Shown: in pieces, positions 8,816 through 17,920 of the stretch | Layout: every line of letters begins with the position of its first letter | How positions within the stretch are numbered: the stretch's first letter is position 1 | Assembly (NCBI RefSeq): GCF_000260795.1 | Contig: NZ_AJGU01000001.1 | Span: 248,001 to 312,000, forward strand | DNA length: 64,000 nt | Direction: 5' to 3' | Source of the DNA: Treponema sp. JC4 | GTDB lineage: Bacteria; Spirochaetota; Spirochaetia; Treponematales; Treponemataceae | Notes under the pieces: generated by a model | Database searches by the model: none | What the model saw: the letters and a program-made list of their open reading frames with translations, nothing else | Told to the model about the DNA's origin: nothing | Position numbers and translations under genes: made by a program

Positions 8816-11023
8816 ATGGCTAAGAGTAGTTTTTCTTTCAAGTCGATAAGGATGAGTCTTGTCCTTTCGCTGGGGTTGGCAATGATTGTCATTTCAATTT
8901 TGATGACATTCATGATTGGTAAAACAGTTCTTCAAAACAATAAGCAGCAAATTACCAAAAGTATTATTACGCTTACAGAAAAGAAGGGAGATTCTGTAGA
9001 AAAAACGATGACCGAAATGGTTTATTCGGCAGAAACTCTTGCAGGTCTTTTGGGTGGAACCTGGGCTATACCTGATAAGCAGCGTTCCTCTTCTGTAGAA
9101 CAGGAAGTTCGTGCTCTTGTTAAAACTTCAAGAATTGATTCGGCATGGGCCTATTGGGTTCCTAATATGTTTGACCACAAAGATGCAAAACGTGCTGATT
9201 CAAGAGATAATCCAACAGGACAGTTTAAGGTTCATTATATCCGTGATAAAAACGGACGAATCAAAAACGATATTGTAACAGAATTCACTCCTCAGCAGAT
9301 TGAACAGGCTTCAAATGCGGGTAATCCTTTTATCAGTGAACCTGCAATTACAACTCTTGACGGAGAAAAGGTTCTGACCGCAAAGGTTTTTGCTCCTATT
9401 CAGAATTCGCTTGGTCAGAGAACTGGTGTTGCGGGTATTGATATTGTACTTTCCGGTCTTGCAGGAATGATGGACGGCTCTTCAATCAATAAGGGTACAG
9501 TATGTCAGTTCCTTACTTCTTCGGGTGCGGTTCTTGCCGCAAGTGATGGAAGTACGGTTGGTTCAAAAAGTGCCCTTTATTCAGATTCAGCCTATAACGA
9601 ATATTTTACTTCTGTTGATGAAAATGGAAATCAGACTGCTGATACAAGCTTTTTTACTGCAAAGATTGCAAATGTTAATCAGTTTGTTGTAGTTTCAAAA
9701 ACTCAGGTGGACCGCTCCGGTGCCTTCTGGTATTTTGTTTCAATGACACCTGTAAAGGTAATGGAAGAAACAGCCTGGAAGACAATCTGGAATATTATAT
9801 TTGCCTTTATCCTTCAGATTATAATTGTAATGATGATTGTATTTGTCGTTGTTACAAGAATTATAAAGCCTCTTAAGATTACGGTTAAGGCTCTTCAGAA
9901 TATCAGTGAAGGTGATGGTGATATGACTGTCCGCCTGCACTCAAATCAGGCAAATGAAATTGGTGCAATGTGCGAAAGCTTTAACAAGACAATGGATAAG
10001 CTTTCAACTTCAATTAAGGACGTTAAGGAATCAAGTTCAGAAATGGACGGAATTGGAAATGAACTTAATGATTCTATGACTCAGACTTCTCAGGCTGTAG
10101 TTGATATTACTGCAAGCATTCAGTCTATTCAGGAGCAGATGCAGGAGCACGCAGCTGGTGTTGAAGAAGCCCGTTCTGTTGTTGAACAGATTGTAAAGAA
10201 CATTAAAAAGCTTAATGAAAACATTGAAGTTCAGGCAAACAGCGTTACAGAATCATCTGCCTCTGTAGAACAGATGACTCAGAATATCCGCAGTGTTACC
10301 AACATTCTTGAAAATAACCGCCAGTCAATCAATTCTCTTGAGCAGGCTTCGGAGTTAGGTCAGTCATTAATTGATAATACGGCAGAACTTTCAGAAAAGA
10401 TTCAGGAGAGATCAAAAGGACTTCAGGAGGCATCTTCTGTAATTAAGAATATTGCAAGTCAGACAAACCTTCTTGCCATGAATGCGGCTATTGAAGCTGC
10501 TCACGCAGGAGAAAGAGGTCAGGGCTTTGCCGTTGTTGCTGGTGAAATCCGAAAACTTGCAGAGGAATCAAGCTCTCAGGGAACTAAGATTCAGAATGAA
10601 CTTAAAGATGTTCAGAACCTTATTGATGAGGTTTCGGAATCTACAAAGAAGGTTCAGGAACAGTTTACAAGCATCTTCTCCCTGACTAAGACGGTAAGCG
10701 AGCAGGAACTTGTAATTGATGAAGCAATGAAACAGCAGAATCAGGGTGGAGAACAGGTTCTTGTGCTTATGCACACCATTAAAGATATCACAGGAAACGT
10801 TAAGAACGACTCTGATGAAATGATGGAAGGCAGCAAGCAGGTTTCTTATGAAATGGACAGCATTGCAAACATGACTACTGCCGTAAATAACAATGTGCTG
10901 AACATGACAGAAAAAACTGATGCAATCAGCGCTTATTCTAAACAGGCTCAGCATTGTGTAGAAAAGAATGTCGGCAGTATTTCAAAGCTTCGTGAAGCAA
11001 TGAATAAGTTCAAGGTAGAGTAG
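8816..11023 (+). CDS. Methyl-accepting chemotaxis protein with periplasmic Cache-type sensor
   Basis: This 735-residue protein has a membrane segment at residues ~14-36, a periplasmic region of ~280 residues with a double-Cache look ([14 protein letters not shown], ...[12 protein letters not shown]) and a second membrane segment near 325-347. A HAMP domain follows, then the long coiled-coil signalling domain. The hairpin tip holds the conserved [20 protein letters not shown] and [17 protein letters not shown]. It should pass a ligand signal through CheW/CheA to the flagellar motor. No che genes are nearby. The ggagg ribosome-binding site sits close to the ATG. Only 15 bases separate it from the next gene, which suggests co-transcription. 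Confidence 0.93.
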   Translation: MAKSSFSFKSIRMSLVLSLGLAMIVISILMTFMIGKTVLQNNKQQITKSIITLTEKKGDSVEKTMTEMVYSAETLAGLLGGTWAIPDKQRSSSVEQEVRALVKTSRIDSAWAYWVPNMFDHKDAKRADSRDNPTGQFKVHYIRDKNGRIKNDIVTEFTPQQIEQASNAGNPFISEPAITTLDGEKVLTAKVFAPIQNSLGQRTGVAGIDIVLSGLAGMMDGSSINKGTVCQFLTSSGAVLAASDGSTVGSKSALYSDSAYNEYFTSVDENGNQTADTSFFTAKIANVNQFVVVSKTQVDRSGAFWYFVSMTPVKVMEETAWKTIWNIIFAFILQIIIVMMIVFVVVTRIIKPLKITVKALQNISEGDGDMTVRLHSNQANEIGAMCESFNKTMDKLSTSIKDVKESSSEMDGIGNELNDSMTQTSQAVVDITASIQSIQEQMQEHAAGVEEARSVVEQIVKNIKKLNENIEVQANSVTESSASVEQMTQNIRSVTNILENNRQSINSLEQASELGQSLIDNTAELSEKIQERSKGLQEASSVIKNIASQTNLLAMNAAIEAAHAGERGQGFAVVAGEIRKLAEESSSQGTKIQNELKDVQNLIDEVSESTKKVQEQFTSIFSLTKTVSEQELVIDEAMKQQNQGGEQVLVLMHTIKDITGNVKNDSDEMMEGSKQVSYEMDSIANMTTAVNNNVLNMTEKTDAISAYSKQAQHCVEKNVGSISKLREAMNKFKVE

Positions 11024-11038
11024 GACGGGGGTAAAGTT

Positions 11039-11611
11039 ATGAAAAAGATTTTTTTCGGATTGATTATAATGCTGGCTTCATCTGCTCTTTTTGCGCAGGT
11101 CGATGTAGAACTCCCGAAAGGAAGTGTAGAACTTTTTGACGGCTTTGAAAAAGGCAATTACTGGATCTGGGCTGGCTTTGATTACGACCAGTGGGGAAGT
11201 CATAAAATCTCAACTGGTGCAAATCTTTCTAAGGACTGGGCTTCGGAAGGAAGACATTCTCTGGAACTTACAATGGAAGCAATGGATGTGGCCTCTTCCA
11301 AATCTGCAGTATGGTTTTATGACGGAACAAATGATTTGAGCGGTACAAAATATATTGCAATTGATTTTTATAATCCGGAAAACTATACCTACAATATTCT
11401 TGCAGTTTGTCAGGCAACAAATGAATGGAAGTGGTGTCAGGCAACTCAGTCTTATCTGGTTCCAAAAGGAAAGCACACTGTTGTATTTGATTTCAGGGAG
11501 CATACAGCTTTTCTGAACGACGTAAAGCGTATTTCAATTACAACAGATAACTGGGAAGTGTATCCAAAGGAATCTCATATTTATATAGATAATATACGTC
11601 TTATAAAATAA
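11039..11611 (+). CDS. Small exported protein resembling a carbohydrate-binding beta-sandwich
   Basis: The 190-residue protein has a signal peptide (MKKIFFGLIIMLASSALFA, cleaved before Q) and no lipobox. The mature part is rich in aromatic residues and beta-strands: FDGFEKGNYWIWAGFDYD, IAIDFYNPE, EWKWCQATQSYLVPKG and HIYIDNIRL. The FDGFE start and the terminal IYIDNIRL strand are typical of CIA30/CBM-like jelly-roll domains; assignment to a named family is uncertain. It lies 15 bases after a chemoreceptor gene with its own ATG. A periplasmic ligand-binding or sugar-presenting role for that receptor is possible but is inference only. Confidence 0.65.
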   Translation: MKKIFFGLIIMLASSALFAQVDVELPKGSVELFDGFEKGNYWIWAGFDYDQWGSHKISTGANLSKDWASEGRHSLELTMEAMDVASSKSAVWFYDGTNDLSGTKYIAIDFYNPENYTYNILAVCQATNEWKWCQATQSYLVPKGKHTVVFDFREHTAFLNDVKRISITTDNWEVYPKESHIYIDNIRLIK

Positions 11612-11656
11612 GGCCTTTTTAGACATCTTTAATTCCCCTAAAGTTCTTTAAAATAA

Positions 11657-11685
11657 TTGAAACTTATCTGCCTTTTCTGTAGTAT
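11657..11685 (+). promoter_or_regulatory. Sigma70-like promoter for glyA
   Basis: TTGAAA (11657-11662), a 17-base spacer and TAGTAT (11680-11685) precede glyA by about 35 bases. A gggg-type ribosome-binding site follows. Confidence 0.6.
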
Positions 11686-11720
11686 ATGGGAAATAAAATC
11701 CTATATTTGGGGGAATTAAA

Positions 11721-13223
11721 ATGTCTACACCATTGGAAAATTATCTTGCTGCCACAAACGGTAAACCAAATGCCGCTATGTGCGCTTATGTTGCTAATCT
11801 TCAGCAGGTTGCAGCTGTCGGTCCTGATATTGCTGCTTCAATCGTAAATGAGCTTGAAAATCAGAGAAGCCACCTTAAGCTTGTTGCAAGCGAAAACTAC
11901 TGTTCGCTTAACGTTCAGGCTGCTATGGGAAACCTTCTTACAGATAAATATGCAGAAGGATATCCTGAACACCGTTACTATGGCGGTTGTGTAAATATCG
12001 ATGCTGTTGAAAATACCGCTGCCCGCGAAGCAGAAGCTCTTTTTGGTGCTGACTACGCTTATGTACAGCCACACTCTGGTGCAGACACAAACCTTGTAGC
12101 TTACTGGGCAATCCTTTCTGCAAAGGTTGAAACTCCAACTTTGGAAGAACTCGGCGTAAAATCTTTGAACGATTTGACAGACGAGCAGTTTGACGCACTC
12201 CGCAAAAAGTTCGGAAATCAGAAACTTATGGGTCTTGATTACTCTTGTGGTGGTCACCTTACTCATGGATATAAAATGAATGTTTCTGCACGTATGTTTG
12301 AATCACACCCATACGGAGTAGATAAAGAAACTGGTCTTTTGGACTATGATGCAATTGAAAAGCAGGCAATGGAAGTAAAACCTCTCATCCTTTTGACAGG
12401 TTTCTCTGCTTATCCGCGCAAAATCAACTTCAAGCGCTTCCGCGAAATTGCAGACAAGTGCGGAGCAGTTCTCATGGTAGATATGGCTCACTTCGCAGGT
12501 CTTGTTGCAGGTAAAGTTTTCGAAGGCGACTACGATCCTGTAAAATGGGCAGATATCGTAACAACTACAACTCACAAAACTTTGCGCGGTCCACGTGGTG
12601 CTATGATTCTCTGTAAGAAGGAATTTGCTGATTACGTAAATAAGGGTTGTCCTATGGTACTCGGTGGTCCACTCGGACACATCATGGCTGCTAAGGCTAT
12701 TGCTTTCAAAGAAGCCCGCACTCCAGCTTACCAGGCTTGGGCACAGCAGGTTGTTAAGAACGCACAGGCTCTTGCTGAAGGCTGTAAATCACACAACATT
12801 CCTCTCCAGACTGGCGGAACAGACAACCACCTTATGCTCTGCGATGTAACTGTTTACGGTCTTACCGGAAAACAGGCAGAAGCTGCCCTCTTCAAGTGCG
12901 GTGTAACTGCTAACGCAAATGCTCTTCCATACGACAAGAACGGCGCCTGGTGGACATCTGGTATCCGTATCGGAACTCCAGGTCTTACAACTCTTGGTAT
13001 GAATGAAGCTGATATGAAGGAAGTTGCAGACATTATCGACTTCGTTCTTAAGAATACAAAGCCTGGCGTAACAAAAGAAGGAAAACCTGCTAAGGGTAAG
13101 ATTGAGATTTCTGATGATACAGTTACTGCTGCACGCGCTCGCGTAAACAAGCTGCTTGGTGCTCACGTACTTTATCCTGAACTCGACCTTGACTTCCTTA
13201 AGAAAGAGTTTGTAAAAGCATAA
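11721..13223 (+). CDS. glyA: Serine hydroxymethyltransferase
   Basis: SHMT interconverts serine and glycine while charging tetrahydrofolate with a one-carbon unit, using PLP. Conserved blocks are LVASENYCS, TDKYAEGYPEHRYYGG, VQPHSGADTN, GGHLTHG, DMAHFAGLVAG and the PLP-lysine segment TTTTHKTLRGPRGA. At 500 residues it is longer than the usual ~415. The extra length is an N-terminal extension of about 30 residues and an insertion of about 40 residues before GGHLTHG (around PTLEELGVKSLNDL). Such long forms are, as far as I recall, seen in spirochaetes. It is a single-gene unit with its own promoter and terminator. It is functionally linked to the folate genes at 3-4.4 kb. Confidence 0.95.
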   Translation: MSTPLENYLAATNGKPNAAMCAYVANLQQVAAVGPDIAASIVNELENQRSHLKLVASENYCSLNVQAAMGNLLTDKYAEGYPEHRYYGGCVNIDAVENTAAREAEALFGADYAYVQPHSGADTNLVAYWAILSAKVETPTLEELGVKSLNDLTDEQFDALRKKFGNQKLMGLDYSCGGHLTHGYKMNVSARMFESHPYGVDKETGLLDYDAIEKQAMEVKPLILLTGFSAYPRKINFKRFREIADKCGAVLMVDMAHFAGLVAGKVFEGDYDPVKWADIVTTTTHKTLRGPRGAMILCKKEFADYVNKGCPMVLGGPLGHIMAAKAIAFKEARTPAYQAWAQQVVKNAQALAEGCKSHNIPLQTGGTDNHLMLCDVTVYGLTGKQAEAALFKCGVTANANALPYDKNGAWWTSGIRIGTPGLTTLGMNEADMKEVADIIDFVLKNTKPGVTKEGKPAKGKIEISDDTVTAARARVNKLLGAHVLYPELDLDFLKKEFVKA

Positions 13224-13240
13224 AAAAATATGCTAAATAA

Positions 13241-13270
13241 AAATCTCCGGTTAGTCCGGAGATTTTTTTT
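13241..13270 (+). terminator. Terminator of glyA
   Basis: A perfect 10-bp stem (aaatctccgg/ccggagattt) with loop ttagt is followed by a run of T. It lies 18 bases after the glyA stop codon. Confidence 0.9.
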
Positions 13271-13285
13271 GCCGATAATTTAGGC

Positions 13286-14095
13286 ATGGCGTTTTTGGAA
13301 GAGGATTTTAATGACTTTATCAGGCTCGATGCTGACAGGATAGCTTTTATTCAAAACTATCTGAACGGTATCGGGCTTGATTGTCCTATAATTCAGGTTG
13401 ATGGAAAAAATCATCTTTATCCGGTTTTTCCCAAAAATCAGTACAATGCGCTTTTTAAAATCAAAACTATAATTGCCCATTACGACCGGGTTCCAAATAC
13501 TCCCGGTGCAAACGACAATTCCTCTTCGGTTTATTCACTTCTGCGCTTTGCGGAACGTCTTATCAATCGGCCTGGAATTCACAATATCAGAATGATTTTT
13601 ACAGACGGCGAAGAGCTGAGCGAGGGGGGAGTTGCATCGCAGGGGGCTTTTGGACTTGCAAAACTCTTCAAAAAACTTGGAATCACAAAAGATGATGTTT
13701 ATGTTTTTGACTGCATGGGGCGGGGGACAATTCCGGTTCTTACAGAAAGCCTGCTTCCAAAAAATCTTCCTAGTCTTTTTGTAAAGGATTTTTGCCAGCT
13801 GGAAGAAAGGGCCGAAAAAATCATCAGAAGTGCGAACGGCGGCAAGTGGACAAAACTTCCCTGTAATTACAGTGACAACGCCGGTTTTATTGCAAACGGA
13901 ATCCCTGCAGTTGCCTTTACCATGCTCCCCTCTGACGAAGCAGACTATTTTCTGCGTTCCGGACAGCGCCCCCTTACCTGGGAAAAACTTCATACTATGG
14001 AAGATAATCTTCAGAGCCTTAATGAAGAAGCCTTTGAAATTACTTCCCGCATTCTTGATAATCTTGCAGACCTTAGAACTGTTCAGCATGCATAA
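13286..14095 (+). CDS. M28-family zinc aminopeptidase-like protein, cytosolic
   Basis: The 269-residue protein carries the metal-ligand pattern of M28 peptidases in order: AHYDRV (His/Asp), GANDNSSS (bridging Asp), DGEELSEGG (catalytic Glu and ligand Glu), VFDCMGRG (Asp) and LHTMEDN (final His). No signal peptide is present, unlike many M28 enzymes, so it is probably cytoplasmic. It is shorter than typical M28 enzymes and has no PA domain. The ATG at 13286 has no clear ribosome-binding site and lies 6 bases after GATAAT (13274-13279), so the start may be leaderless. The substrate is unknown. Confidence 0.75.
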   Translation: MAFLEEDFNDFIRLDADRIAFIQNYLNGIGLDCPIIQVDGKNHLYPVFPKNQYNALFKIKTIIAHYDRVPNTPGANDNSSSVYSLLRFAERLINRPGIHNIRMIFTDGEELSEGGVASQGAFGLAKLFKKLGITKDDVYVFDCMGRGTIPVLTESLLPKNLPSLFVKDFCQLEERAEKIIRSANGGKWTKLPCNYSDNAGFIANGIPAVAFTMLPSDEADYFLRSGQRPLTWEKLHTMEDNLQSLNEEAFEITSRILDNLADLRTVQHA

Positions 14096-14167
14096 TTTTC
14101 CCCTTTAATTTATCATTTTCTTATGTTAGAATAAATTAATGTTATAAAATGAATCCCGGGGGATTTT

Positions 14168-15004
14168 ATGAAAAAGTTTGGAAAAAGTGTTCTGGCCGTT
14201 CTTTTTACTCTTGTTATCGGCTGTTTTTCTTCCTGTAATTTAATTTCATCAGACAAAGCAGCAGGTGCTGTAAAAATTGAATTTGACGGTAACTTTGCTA
14301 AAGCAGTAAGCGAACGTGCTGCACTTCAGATTCAGGAAGAGGATTTAGAGCCTCACGAATTTTTTAGAATCCAGGTTGATATAACCGGTGATTATACCGA
14401 TAGCGCATATAAAGATTTTAACTTTGATGAATGGCACAGCCTTTTGGAAGGAACGGGATCAGTTTCTTTTGCCTTTGAGAATATTCCTGTAGATTCAAAT
14501 GTTAATGTAAAAGTGACGGTTTCTAAATCCTGGGGAACTGAAACTCATACTATTATGGCAGGTGAGTCAGAACCAATTACAATACATGCTGGCGAAAATC
14601 ATATTCCTCTAAACCTTTCTTATGTTGAGGATTATAATTCATCTGAACCAGACCCTGTTGAGCCTAAACCTGAGCCAGAAACTTCAACAACTGCTGGAAT
14701 TACAGTAACTCTAGCAGAACTTAATTCAGAAGATCTGGCAGAAAAAATTGAACTCAAATCTGAAGTCACTTCCGATATGGTTACCCTTACTGCCGGACCA
14801 AAGTCAGACTCAAATATTACAGTTACTTCTTACTCATGGAATGTAACTTACGGTAATCAGCCTGTCGAAGGTACAGCAGCGGACGGTATGTGGACAATTT
14901 CTGCAGGAGATCTTGGCTCAGGTATTTACAACGTAACACTTACAGTGCAGATTGCTGGCGAATATTACTCGGGCAGTACAACATTTACAATTACTAAAGA
15001 ATAA
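14168..15004 (+). CDS. Lipoprotein of unknown function (first of three)
   Basis: This 278-residue protein has a hydrophobic leader and a lipobox at Cys19 (LVIGC) or Cys23 (FSSC). The mature chain contains a beta-rich domain (residues ~30-155, ending NHIPLNLSYVED), an acidic proline linker (EPDPVEPKPEPE, ~165-178), and a second Ig-like domain (VTSYSWNVTYGNQPVEG...SGIYNVTLTVQIAGEYY). It is probably anchored in the outer or inner membrane. A strong gggggat ribosome-binding site precedes the ATG. It starts a same-strand cluster of three lipoproteins and a glycosyltransferase, 30 bases before the next. I do not recognise a specific family. Confidence 0.8.
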   Translation: MKKFGKSVLAVLFTLVIGCFSSCNLISSDKAAGAVKIEFDGNFAKAVSERAALQIQEEDLEPHEFFRIQVDITGDYTDSAYKDFNFDEWHSLLEGTGSVSFAFENIPVDSNVNVKVTVSKSWGTETHTIMAGESEPITIHAGENHIPLNLSYVEDYNSSEPDPVEPKPEPETSTTAGITVTLAELNSEDLAEKIELKSEVTSDMVTLTAGPKSDSNITVTSYSWNVTYGNQPVEGTAADGMWTISAGDLGSGIYNVTLTVQIAGEYYSGSTTFTITKE

Positions 15005-15034
15005 AGATTTATTAAATAAAAATAGGAGACTGTT

Positions 15035-17902
15035 ATGAAAAATAAGTATGTATTTTGCAGCATTTTTGCAGGACTTTTTTTGATTTTTACATCCTGCAAC
15101 AATCTTTTTGATTCTGAAATTTCGCAAAATAAACAAAATACACAAAGCCTTGCAGGAAAGAAAGTCGTAAGTCTTTCTGTAAATCTGCCTCAGGCAAGAA
15201 CAATTATGCCGACAGCTGTTACTGCTGAGGATATTACAAAAGTGGAGCTTTTTCAGGATGACAAAAAACTTGATTCATGGAACGGCTTGTCAGCTCTATC
15301 TGATGCTTCTGTCACAATTGATTATGGCACTTATGACTTTACTATAAATCTTTATATAACAGAAGGCGATGTATTCTGTCTTGTTCAGACCGGCTCATTA
15401 CGGGAGTGCACGGTAGATGAAAACACAACGAGCCTTGCATTTACAACAAGTTATGTTGATAAAGGAAGTCTTTCGGTTACGGTTACGCTTGCTAATCCAA
15501 ATGAAAATAAAATCGGAAAGATAGAAGCAGGTCTTTTTACGATTGCAAGTGATGGAAAAACTGCAGTAACTGGTTTTGACTACACTGAACTTGATGAGTT
15601 TGTTGATTTACAGTCTGTTTATTCACTTTCTGAAGTTCCGAACGGCTCTTATTATCTTAAACTTCGTGTTTATGATATAGATAACGAAACCGTTCTCAAT
15701 ACCTTCATGGACGTTGTAAAAATCAACGGCTACAAGACAGAAGGCGAGGTTGAAATTGATCCGAATAATCTTAACTCATTTACTTCTCATACAAGCGGAA
15801 ATATTCAGATTGATGACAACATTTTGAATATTATTGTGAATACTCCTGAAAAAAAATATTTGAATGTATGTGATATTACTTTCGGAGCTACAACAAAGGT
15901 AGGAGATACGGTTTTAACAGAAAGTTCTGATGTGACATGGAATGCTCAGTTGTTTTATGGTGGTTATAATGTTGATGATTACGGAACAACTCATATTCAA
16001 GTTACACAAGCCACAGAAGAGGTTCCTGCTACTCTTTCAATCAAAAAACGTCTTGAAATAGGTGGAACCTATCAGCTTTATGTTACTGCAGTGTATAACG
16101 GAGTTACTTCAAGCCAGACAGTTGATTTGTACATACCAGAGGCAGAATATTACGAGTATGATGTTTCTGATAAAGAATCTATAGGCACAATTTCAAAAGA
16201 TATGTCAAATCTGATTGCTCCTGCTGAAGTTAAACTTTCCGGAGAACTTTTAGATTATTCTAATGTTGATAGCAGTACTGTTGCGTCAACTACTTTGTCT
16301 TCAATAGCTTCTGCATTTTCTAATGCAGCCAACTATCTTGATGTTGATATGGCAGAAATTACTGTTCCGTCTAGTACTCAGGCATTTCAGTTTTCTGCTT
16401 TAGGCAGTGATGATTATTTGTTCAGTAATTCTCCAATTGCATCACTAGTTCTTCCGTCATCAGTGAATACTATTGGCGCCAGTTCGTTCTATTTATCCAG
16501 CCTTCAGAAAATCACTATTCCGGCAACGGTTATTTTCATTGAACCGGGTACATTTAAAGACTGCAGCAGTCTTTATGAATTTACTGTTACAGGAGAGACT
16601 TCTACTGGCCAGAGAGTTGTTTACTCTTCAATTCATGATAATTTGATGCTTTTGCAGACGGCAACAATTGATGGCACAGAAAAAAAGACTCTGCTTGCAG
16701 TATCTCGAAGTGAAATTCCTGACGGCGAAAATCAGGGCGAAGCTGTCACAAGTCTTGATTTCTCTGATTCTGAGCTTTCGGGTGTTTCAGAAATCGCAGC
16801 TTATGCCTGCTGTAAAAATAATAAGCTTACAGAAATCAAAAAATTTGGAGATATAACAAAAATCGGAGAAGAAGCATTTTATTACTGTTCAAGTCTTTCT
16901 TCTATTCCGAAAATCACAACACCTCTTGCTGAAATTTCTTCCCGAGCATTTTATTCATGTCAAATATCTGCTCTTGAGATTAGTACAGATTCTCTTGTCC
17001 TGGAAAATAGCGCCCTTTCATGTTCAAGTCTAACTCTTAGTTTTGATATTACAGAAACTAATTATGCGAGCGTAAAATCTAATATCATTGACAATATTAA
17101 CAGTGTAGCAACACTAGTTTGTGATGGAACGGTTTATCTTCCTGATATTTCTGGTGCTTATTCTGTATCTACTCCTTACAACTCTTCTTGTTTCTATAAT
17201 TGTTACAGTTCATTAGGCAGCATTACATTTAACAAGAGTGCGATAATTGGTGACGGTCAGTTTGGAGCTTACTCAAATCTTACGACAGTTGCTTTCAAAG
17301 CCGGAGGTACAATTGGAAATTATACATTCTATGGTTGTTCAAAATTGCCGACCGTAGAATTAACGGGAGTTACTTACTTTGGAGAAAAAGCTTTCTATAA
17401 CTGTAATGCATTGGAAGGATATACAGGTACACTTGGGGATGGTGCTGTAATTGGTACTAATGCTTTCAGTTCTCTACCGAAGCTTACTTCTTTTGATCTT
17501 ACGAATGTTGCAGGAATTAGCTATGCTGCTTTCTGTAATGCCGGTCTTAGTGGAACAATCACCCTTCCTGCTTCTGTTATTGGTCTTTCAGATTTGGCCC
17601 TTTATGTAAACGATGGTAACAGTAACAATGCTTTAACGCTTGATTTGACTAACATCTTATCTGGCGGAACATGGTATTATATTTTGTTGTCTGCTGAATC
17701 AGCGGAAACAAACTGGAAAAACTGGCTTTCTTCAAAGCCTGATGCACAGACTATCACTGATGCAGGTTGGACCGAACTTACCGAAGATGGTACAAATGGA
17801 ACGGTGGAAGCGCAGATTCTTTCTATTTTGAACCAAACTAATACCCCTGAAGGTGGCAGTGCATGGGACTACAGAAAGTATCTTTACAAACTTGTTGATT
17901 AG
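15035..17902 (+). CDS. Large lipoprotein with BspA-like leucine-rich repeats
   Basis: The 955-residue protein has a lipobox at IFTSC (Cys21). Residues ~45-400 form several beta-domains of unknown family. Residues ~440-850 contain LRR_5/BspA-type repeats such as IASLVLPSSVNTIGASSFY, LQKITIPATVIFIEPGTF, IGEEAFYYCSSLSSI and FGEKAFYNCNAL. In other bacteria, including treponemes, BspA-like repeats mediate adhesion to host proteins or other bacteria (established for the family). The exact ligand here is unknown. It lies 30 bases after one lipoprotein gene and 18 bases before the next, so the cluster is probably one transcript. Confidence 0.88.
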   Translation: MKNKYVFCSIFAGLFLIFTSCNNLFDSEISQNKQNTQSLAGKKVVSLSVNLPQARTIMPTAVTAEDITKVELFQDDKKLDSWNGLSALSDASVTIDYGTYDFTINLYITEGDVFCLVQTGSLRECTVDENTTSLAFTTSYVDKGSLSVTVTLANPNENKIGKIEAGLFTIASDGKTAVTGFDYTELDEFVDLQSVYSLSEVPNGSYYLKLRVYDIDNETVLNTFMDVVKINGYKTEGEVEIDPNNLNSFTSHTSGNIQIDDNILNIIVNTPEKKYLNVCDITFGATTKVGDTVLTESSDVTWNAQLFYGGYNVDDYGTTHIQVTQATEEVPATLSIKKRLEIGGTYQLYVTAVYNGVTSSQTVDLYIPEAEYYEYDVSDKESIGTISKDMSNLIAPAEVKLSGELLDYSNVDSSTVASTTLSSIASAFSNAANYLDVDMAEITVPSSTQAFQFSALGSDDYLFSNSPIASLVLPSSVNTIGASSFYLSSLQKITIPATVIFIEPGTFKDCSSLYEFTVTGETSTGQRVVYSSIHDNLMLLQTATIDGTEKKTLLAVSRSEIPDGENQGEAVTSLDFSDSELSGVSEIAAYACCKNNKLTEIKKFGDITKIGEEAFYYCSSLSSIPKITTPLAEISSRAFYSCQISALEISTDSLVLENSALSCSSLTLSFDITETNYASVKSNIIDNINSVATLVCDGTVYLPDISGAYSVSTPYNSSCFYNCYSSLGSITFNKSAIIGDGQFGAYSNLTTVAFKAGGTIGNYTFYGCSKLPTVELTGVTYFGEKAFYNCNALEGYTGTLGDGAVIGTNAFSSLPKLTSFDLTNVAGISYAAFCNAGLSGTITLPASVIGLSDLALYVNDGNSNNALTLDLTNILSGGTWYYILLSAESAETNWKNWLSSKPDAQTITDAGWTELTEDGTNGTVEAQILSILNQTNTPEGGSAWDYRKYLYKLVD

Positions 17903-17920
17903 AAGGGAGGGGGAAAGATT

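Noticed and set aside
13271-13278. gccgataa resembling a sigma-28 -10 element
   Set aside because: No taaa-type -35 lies at the required distance, and the gene is not a motility gene.
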